From an uncultured Austwickia sp. (GTDB lineage Bacteria; Actinomycetota; Actinomycetes; Actinomycetales; Dermatophilaceae), in the NCBI GenBank assembly GCA_934678955.1, contig CAKUSI010000272.1:1-5467 (forward strand): a stretch of 5,467 bases of DNA. Direction: 5' to 3'. A model generated the notes under the pieces. That model saw only the letters and a list, made by a program, of their open reading frames with translations, was not told where the DNA came from and did no database searches. Positions 1-3,134 of the stretch are shown here, piece by piece. The first letter of the stretch is position 1; each line of letters opens with the position of its first letter. The translations under genes and the position numbers were made by a program.

Positions 1-62
1 TTGAGGATCGCCTGCGTGCTGTGGATGAGGACGGGGGCCGTCGCGTATTCCCAGGTCGTCAT
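1..62 (-). CDS. DUF4177 family small protein, N-terminal fragment (Rv3678A-like)
   Basis: Reading the minus strand from an ATG at 62-60 gives MTTWEYATAPVLIHSTQAIL, which then runs off the window edge. The opening WEYAT.P(V/L)L.H(A/S)T..IL is typical of the short DUF4177 proteins found beside the ArsA-like ATPase pair in actinobacteria (Rv3678A in M. tuberculosis). Their biochemical role is not known to me. The start at 62 is preferred because a TATGCT hexamer lies exactly 7 nt upstream, the spacing expected for a leaderless transcript. An in-frame ATG at 74-72 lies inside that hexamer and would add only MLAR. No Shine-Dalgarno sequence is visible. The gene is divergent from bagA with 66 bp between the two starts. 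Only about 20 residues are visible, so the call rests on a short but distinctive N-terminus and on synteny. Confidence 0.72.
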   Translation of the reverse strand, partial: MTTWEYATAPVLIHSTQAIL

Positions 63-69
63 GCGCGCC

Positions 70-75
70 AGCATA
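70..75 (-). promoter_or_regulatory. Probable -10 element (TATGCT) of the DUF4177 gene, leaderless
   Basis: On the minus strand TATGCT (75 to 70) fits the actinobacterial TANNNT -10 consensus and is followed by 7 nt and then the ATG at 62. That spacing puts the predicted transcription start on or next to the A of the start codon. No convincing TTGNNN -35 is seen 17-18 nt further upstream. Confidence 0.5.
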
Positions 76-115
76 GCGGCCGCCCACTTGGCGCGACGGG
101 GGGTTCTTCCGCTCC

Positions 116-121
116 TAGACT
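116..121 (+). promoter_or_regulatory. Probable -10 element (TAGACT) of the bagA-bagB operon, leaderless
   Basis: TAGACT fits TANNNT and lies 7 nt before the ATG at 129, the geometry of a leaderless mRNA. No purine-rich ribosome binding site is close enough to that ATG; the nearest G run, at about 98-103, is some 25 nt away. TTGGCG at 88-93 could be a weak -35, but the 22-nt spacer is too long to rely on. The promoter lies back to back with that of the DUF4177 gene, so both may be controlled from the same 66 bp. Confidence 0.5.
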
Positions 122-128
122 CTGGCGC

Positions 129-1193
129 ATGCCCGCCGACGCCCCGCCCGCGCAGGGGCCTCCCACCACGTCGACCCCCGAAGAAGCCGGGGGCCCCAGC
201 CCGTGGACGAACGTGCGTCTCCACGTCGTGACCGGCAAGGGTGGGACGGGGAAGACCACCGTGGCCGCCGCCCTCGCGCTCGCCCTCGCGAGCCACGGGC
301 GGCGGGTGCTGCTGGCCGAGGTGGAGGGCCGCCAAGGCATCTGCCAGGTGCTCGACGTGCCGCCGCTGCCCGCGAGCGAGACGCCCCTGCTGAGGCACCA
401 GAGCGGCGGGGAGATCCACGGTTTGGCGGTCGACGCCAAGGCCGCGCTGGTCGAATACCTCGACATCTTCTACCACCTGGGCCGGGCGGGCCGCGCCCTC
501 GAACGGGTGGGCGCGATCGACTTCGCGACCACGATCGCGCCGGGGGTGCGCGACATCCTGCTCATCGGCAAGGTGTATGAGGCCTGCCGGCGCCGTGGAG
601 CGAAACCGCGCCCCGACGGCACCCCGGACTGGTACTACGACGCGGTCGTCCTCGACGCCCCGCCGACCGGGCGTGTGGGGCGTTTCCTGGCCGTCAACCG
701 TGAGGTCGCCGACCTGGCCCGGGTGGGCCCGATCCGCAACCAGGCCGACGCGATCACCGCCCTGCTCCGGTCGGGGTCCAGCGCCGTGCACGTCGTGACG
801 CTCCTGGAGGAGATGCCGGTGCAGGAGGCCTCGGACGCGATCGCCGAACTACGCGCGGACGAACTCCCGGTGGGCGCGATCATCGTGAACCAGGCCCGCG
901 ACCCCCTCCTGGAGCCCGACCAACTCCATGCGCTCGCCACCGGGGGCGTCGACCGCGACGGAGTCGCGGCGTCGCTGCGGCGGACGAGGCTGCCCGACGG
1001 CGAGGCCGTCGTGTCGGGACTGCTCGCCGAGGGCGCGGACCACGCCCTGCGGATGGAGCTGGAGGAGGAACAGTTCGAGATCGTCACCTCCCTCGGGCGG
1101 CCGGTGTATGCGCTGCCGCCGCTGCGCGAGGGCATCGACGCCTCGGGCGTGCGGGTCCTCGCCCAGGAACTGAACGACCAGGCGGAGTGGTGA
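129..1193 (+). CDS. bagA: ArsA/Get3-like P-loop ATPase, signature-lysine subunit (Rv3679/BagA-like)
   Basis: A cytosolic SIMIBI-class ATPase of 354 residues (M. tuberculosis Rv3679 is about 340). The deviant Walker A motif GKGGTGKTT lies at residues 36-44 and includes the signature lysine K37 that acts across the dimer in ArsA, Get3 and MinD. The switch II-like motif D176-A-P-P-T-G-R182 follows, and an IVNQ adenine-contact motif has N254. Segments such as EGRQGI, EYLD.FY.LG (about 109-117) and FATTIAPG (132-139) match Rv3679 closely by recollection. The protein has no CxxC pair of the kind that binds zinc in eukaryotic Get3, and I see no arsenite-binding cysteine cluster, so arsenite transport is unlikely despite the common 'anion-transporting ATPase' label. 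In M. tuberculosis the pair is named BagA/BagB (bacterial Get3-like), and its loss has been linked to glycerol/methylglyoxal sensitivity. The start at 129 is chosen because the frame opens as far up as 21 but would overlap the divergent gene, and because TAGACT sits 7 nt upstream. The first 28 residues are Pro/Gly/Thr-rich and probably disordered. The stop overlaps bagB. Confidence 0.9.
   Translation: MPADAPPAQGPPTTSTPEEAGGPSPWTNVRLHVVTGKGGTGKTTVAAALALALASHGRRVLLAEVEGRQGICQVLDVPPLPASETPLLRHQSGGEIHGLAVDAKAALVEYLDIFYHLGRAGRALERVGAIDFATTIAPGVRDILLIGKVYEACRRRGAKPRPDGTPDWYYDAVVLDAPPTGRVGRFLAVNREVADLARVGPIRNQADAITALLRSGSSAVHVVTLLEEMPVQEASDAIAELRADELPVGAIIVNQARDPLLEPDQLHALATGGVDRDGVAASLRRTRLPDGEAVVSGLLAEGADHALRMELEEEQFEIVTSLGRPVYALPPLREGIDASGVRVLAQELNDQAEW
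1180..1193 (+). promoter_or_regulatory. Stop/start overlap and RBS linking bagA to bagB
   Basis: The end of bagA reads AGGCGGAGTGGTGA. The purine-rich AGGCGGAG (1180-1187) can serve as a Shine-Dalgarno for the GTG at 1190, and that GTG shares bases with the bagA TGA (a GTGA overlap). This is the usual sign of translational coupling and near-equal subunit synthesis. GTG at 1187 or 1199 are possible alternative starts in the same frame. Confidence 0.55.
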
Positions 1194-2434
1194 GCGACGT
1201 GAACCCATACCGGTCCGGCACCTCGACGCGCGCGGCCTGGACGCCGCGCACCCACCGACCGCTGCCCGAGATCTCCCCGCCGCTGGACGTGGACGCGCTA
1301 CTCGCCGACACCTCGGTGCACATCATCGTCTGCTGCGGCTCGGGCGGCGTCGGCAAGACGACGACCGCCGCGGCGCTGGCGCTGCGCGCCGCCGAGCAGG
1401 GCCGCAGAGTCGCGGTGCTGACGATCGATCCGGCACGCCGCCTGGCGCAGTCCCTCGGGCTGGTCGAGCTGGACAACATCCCGCGCGCCGTGGTCGGCGT
1501 CGACACCTCCGCGGGCGGCTCCCTCGACGCGATGATGCTCGACATGAAGCGCACATTCGACGAGGTGGTGGAGGCGCACGCCACCCCCGAGAAGGCGGCG
1601 CAGATCCTCGCCAACCCCTTCTACGAGGCCCTGTCGAGCTCGTTCGCGGGGACGCAGGAATACATGGCGATGGAGAAGCTCGGGCAGCTGCACGACGAGC
1701 TGGGCCGCGACGGCTCGCCCCGGTGGGACCTGGTCGTCGTGGACACCCCGCCGAGCCGCTCGGCGCTGGACTTCCTCGACGCCCCCGAACGCCTGGGCAG
1801 CTTCCTCGACGGACGGTTCATCCGCATCCTGATGGCGCCGGCCAAGGCCGGCGGCCGGGCCTACCTGAAGGTGGTGCACGCCGGGGTGTCAATGGCGAGC
1901 GCCGCGCTGTCCAAGGTGCTGGGCACGCAGATGCTCACCGACGTGCAGACGCTCGTGGCGGCGCTGGACACCGTCTTCGGCGGGTTCCGTGAGCGGGCCA
2001 CCCAGACGTACGCGCTCCTGAAGGACCCCGGCACCGCGTTCCTGGTGGTGGCGGCGCCGGAGCGCGACGCGCTGCGCGAGGCGGGCTACTTCACCGACCG
2101 GCTCGGCGCGGACCAGATGCCGCTCGCCGGGCTGATCGTCAACCGCGTCGCGCGCCCGGCCGCGCAGCTCGACGGGCGTTCGGCGGAGCGTGCGGCGGAC
2201 GTCCTGCAGGAGGACGACCCGATGACGGCGGCGCTGCTGCGCATCCACGCAGACCTAGACGTGCTCGCCGATCGCCAGCGCGCGGCGACGCGTCGACTCG
2301 CGGACGCCCACGCGGCGGTCCCGCTCGTGCAGGTGGGGGCGGCGGCCCAGGACATTCACGACCTGGAGGGCCTGCGCCAGATCGGGGAGGCCCTCGCATC
2401 GGGGGGCGCCCCTGCGGCGACGGCCGCCGACTGA
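1190..2434 (+). CDS. bagB: ArsA/Get3-like P-loop ATPase, partner subunit lacking the signature lysine (Rv3680/BagB-like)
   Basis: The second ATPase of the pair, 414 residues from GTG 1190. The Walker A motif reads GSGGVGKTT (residues 50-58). The catalytic K56 is kept, but the signature-lysine position is S51 (alanine in Rv3680 as I recall it). Switch II is D185-T-P-P-S-R190, and an IVNR motif has N318. The stretch RTFDE, then AGTQEYMAMEKLGQL, then DTPPS...LDFLDAPERLGSF is nearly the same in M. tuberculosis Rv3680. Residues about 204-260 form an inserted Gly/Ala/Met-containing helical region (M215, M235, M248) that BagA lacks. By analogy with the hydrophobic groove of Get3 it could bind a client helix, but that is inference. 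No CxxC is present; the only cysteine pair is C48-C49 just before the P-loop. A roughly 35-residue Pro/Arg-rich leader precedes the conserved core. The gene overlaps bagA by 4 nt, so the two are probably co-translated and form a complex. Confidence 0.9.
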   Translation: MSDVNPYRSGTSTRAAWTPRTHRPLPEISPPLDVDALLADTSVHIIVCCGSGGVGKTTTAAALALRAAEQGRRVAVLTIDPARRLAQSLGLVELDNIPRAVVGVDTSAGGSLDAMMLDMKRTFDEVVEAHATPEKAAQILANPFYEALSSSFAGTQEYMAMEKLGQLHDELGRDGSPRWDLVVVDTPPSRSALDFLDAPERLGSFLDGRFIRILMAPAKAGGRAYLKVVHAGVSMASAALSKVLGTQMLTDVQTLVAALDTVFGGFRERATQTYALLKDPGTAFLVVAAPERDALREAGYFTDRLGADQMPLAGLIVNRVARPAAQLDGRSAERAADVLQEDDPMTAALLRIHADLDVLADRQRAATRRLADAHAAVPLVQVGAAAQDIHDLEGLRQIGEALASGGAPAATAAD

Positions 2435-2455
2435 GCGGCCTCAGGGGGTCTTCCC

Positions 2456-2469
2456 GCGCCTACGGGCGC
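2456..2469 (+). terminator. Candidate terminator hairpin after bagB, with a cUACGg tetraloop
   Basis: GCGCC-TACG-GGCGC is a perfect 5-bp G/C stem closed by TACG. In RNA from the plus strand this is a C(UACG)G loop of the very stable UNCG class. It lies 21 nt after the bagB stop in a convergent gap. No U tract follows, which is common for actinobacterial terminators but weakens the call. The downstream arm GGCGC (2465-2469) could instead pair with GCGCC at 2477-2481. Confidence 0.4.
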
Positions 2470-2472
2470 CGA

Positions 2473-2532
2473 TGGAGCGCCGGCACATCGAGCGCCGTCA
2501 CACCGAGCACCGCCACGTCGAGCGCCGTCAGG
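2473..2532 (+). repeat. Four degenerate copies of a 15-bp tandem repeat across the whiB4 3' end
   Basis: The units are 2473-2487 TGGAGCGCCGGCACA, 2488-2502 TCGAGCGCCGTCACA, 2503-2517 CCGAGCACCGCCACG and 2518-2532 TCGAGCGCCGTCAGG. Copies 2 and 4 share an exact 13-base run, TCGAGCGCCGTCA. The last copy contains the whiB4 stop codon (2530-2528). Because the unit is a multiple of three, an open plus-strand frame would read ERRHI-ERRHT-EHRHV-ERRQA, but nothing else supports translation of it. Confidence 0.7.
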
Positions 2533-2851
2533 CGGAGGCTGCGCAGCGGCGGAGCCGGTCGGCCTGGAAGAGCGCCCGGAACGACTTGATGTTGGGGTGC
2601 CGGCGGAGCATCGCACGGCGTTCCCGCTCGGTCATACCACCCCAAACGCCGAACTCGGTCCTGTTGTCCAACGCGTCCGCGAGACACTCGGCGATCACCT
2701 GGCAGCGCTGGCAGATCTGTTTCGCTTGCTGCTGGGCTGCACCCTGCACGAAGAGATCATCAGGCGCCGCGGACCGGCAGGCTGCCAGGGGCGTCCACTC
2801 CACCGCCCAGGTCGTTATGTCGGTCATGTTCACGGGAGCGCCATTGCCCAC
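2528..2851 (-). CDS. whiB4: WhiB-family iron-sulfur redox regulator, WhiB4-type
   Basis: A 107-residue WhiB protein. The four cluster-ligand cysteines are C25, C47, C50 and C56 in the family arrangement C-x21-CxxC-x5-C and should hold an oxygen- and NO-sensitive [4Fe-4S] cluster. The WhiB turn motif GVWGG is at 68-72, followed by the basic DNA-contacting segment MTERERRAMLRRHP. The stretches DDLFVQGAAQQ and ECLADALDNRTEFGVWGGMTER match M. tuberculosis WhiB4 almost residue for residue, and the flanking bagB and ponA2 confirm the orthologue. WhiB4 in M. tuberculosis is a redox-responsive nucleoid-binding repressor tied to oxidative-stress and beta-lactam responses. The GTG at 2851 is the first start in frame; AGGG 5 nt upstream may be its ribosome binding site. 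ATG 2827 (MTDITTW) would shorten the protein by 8 residues and fits the family N-terminus about as well. The N-terminus is shorter than in M. tuberculosis. An extra cysteine, C103, lies near the C-terminus. The gene is convergent with bagB and divergent from ponA2. Confidence 0.93.
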   Translation of the reverse strand: MGNGAPVNMTDITTWAVEWTPLAACRSAAPDDLFVQGAAQQQAKQICQRCQVIAECLADALDNRTEFGVWGGMTERERRAMLRRHPNIKSFRALFQADRLRRCAASA

Positions 2852-2873
2852 GTCTGCCCTACCCTCGCCTCGG

Positions 2874-2886
2874 CCCGCATCGCGGG
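2874..2886. repeat. Short inverted repeat CCCGC-ATC-GCGGG upstream of whiB4
   Basis: A perfect 5+5 bp inverted repeat with a 3-nt centre, 23 bp upstream of the whiB4 GTG and just after the AT-rich TTTTATT on the minus strand. If that is the -10, the repeat lies at the start of the whiB4 transcript, where it could be an operator or a 5' hairpin. In such GC-rich sequence an element this short can occur by chance. Confidence 0.3.
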
Positions 2887-2949
2887 AATAAAACCTCTTC
2901 GGACACCGAGCACCCTACGCGGGACCCTCTGACAGGCCCATCCCCCGCT

Positions 2950-2993
2950 TTGACCGCCCGAGTAGTCACAAAGGACTAGTTAGTTTTGGTCAA
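2950..2993. repeat. Nested inverted repeats in the AT-rich island between whiB4 and ponA2
   Basis: The outer arms are TTGACC (2950-2955) and GGTCAA (2988-2993), a perfect 6-bp match. The inner arms are TAGTC (2963-2967) and GACTA (2974-2978), extending to 6 of 7 matches as AGTAGTC/GACTAGT (2961-2967 and 2974-2980). The two sets are centred within 1 bp of each other, at about 2971. Each outer arm also resembles a -35 hexamer, one on each strand, so the element may organise two divergent promoters or bind a dimeric regulator. No TANNNT at standard spacing supports either promoter. Confidence 0.45.
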
Positions 2994-3089
2994 TCGTCCT
3001 ATTTAGGCACGTGAATCGCGAGGCACCCCGGCGCATTCCCGGCCTGCGGGACTGTCCACCCCCGCGGCGCCACATACCCGACGCAACGG

Positions 3090-3099
3090 CGACGCGTCG
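3090..3099. repeat. Perfect 10-bp palindrome CGACGCGTCG upstream of ponA2
   Basis: CGACGCGTCG is fully self-complementary and ends 35 bp before the ponA2 ATG, so it would cover about -45 to -36 if transcription starts at the ATG. It sits inside the longer pair GCAACG (3083-3088) and CGTTGT (3104-3109). The location suits a repressor or activator site, but no known operator is recognised. Confidence 0.35.
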
Positions 3100-3122
3100 G
3101 CTGCGTTGTCAGAACCGCCACG

Positions 3123-3128
3123 TACGCT
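3123..3128 (+). promoter_or_regulatory. Probable -10 element (TACGCT) of ponA2, leaderless
   Basis: TACGCT fits TANNNT and lies 6 nt before the ATG at 3135. There is no ribosome binding site in the intervening GTCCCC or just upstream, so leaderless initiation is the simplest reading. TTGTCA at 3106-3111 looks like a -35 but is only 11 nt away, too close for a standard promoter. Confidence 0.45.
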
Positions 3129-3134
3129 GTCCCC

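Larger units (their letters stand above)
2852..3134. promoter_or_regulatory. Divergent whiB4/ponA2 intergenic region
   Basis: This 283-bp stretch has no credible gene; open frames across it are extensions of frames antisense to whiB4 or out of frame with ponA2. It is mostly GC-rich, with an AT-rich island at about 2960-3006 that stands out from everything else in the window. On the minus strand, TTTTATT at 2893-2887 is the best, though weak, candidate for a whiB4 -10. On the plus strand, TTGACC at 2950-2955 resembles a -35 but has no good TANNNT at 17-18 nt. CCTA-TT-TAGG at 2998-3007 is a small inverted repeat at the right edge of the island. The region probably holds the whiB4 promoter and shared operators; ponA2 appears to have its own proximal promoter. 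Confidence 0.6.

Noticed and set aside
21..128. Upstream extension of bagA to a GTG at 21
   Set aside because: It would overlap the divergent DUF4177 gene and both promoters, the added residues are low-complexity Arg/Gly-rich, and the orthologue starts close to ATG 129.
635..1255. 206-residue minus-strand frame opposite bagA
   Set aside because: Ser/Arg/Thr-rich with no domain; it is a frame shadow of bagA.
129..2434. Arsenite efflux (ars) operon
   Set aside because: There is no ArsB, ArsC, ArsR or ArsD, the arsenite-binding cysteines are absent, and the sequences match the Rv3679/Rv3680 pair instead.
2435..2532. CRISPR-like array
   Set aside because: The 15-bp units are directly adjacent with no spacers, and only four degenerate copies exist.
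2472..2891. Plus-strand open frame opposite whiB4 starting with the ERRHI repeats
   Set aside because: It is antisense to whiB4, its repeat peptides come from the 15-bp DNA repeat, it has no ribosome binding site, and the rest shows no protein-like composition.
2950..2978. TTGACC as -35 with GGACTA as -10 for a standard ponA2 promoter
   Set aside because: GGACTA lacks the TANNNT pattern at 17-nt spacing, and the better TAGTTA/TAGTTT hexamers lie 21-25 nt away, so I list the element as an inverted repeat only.
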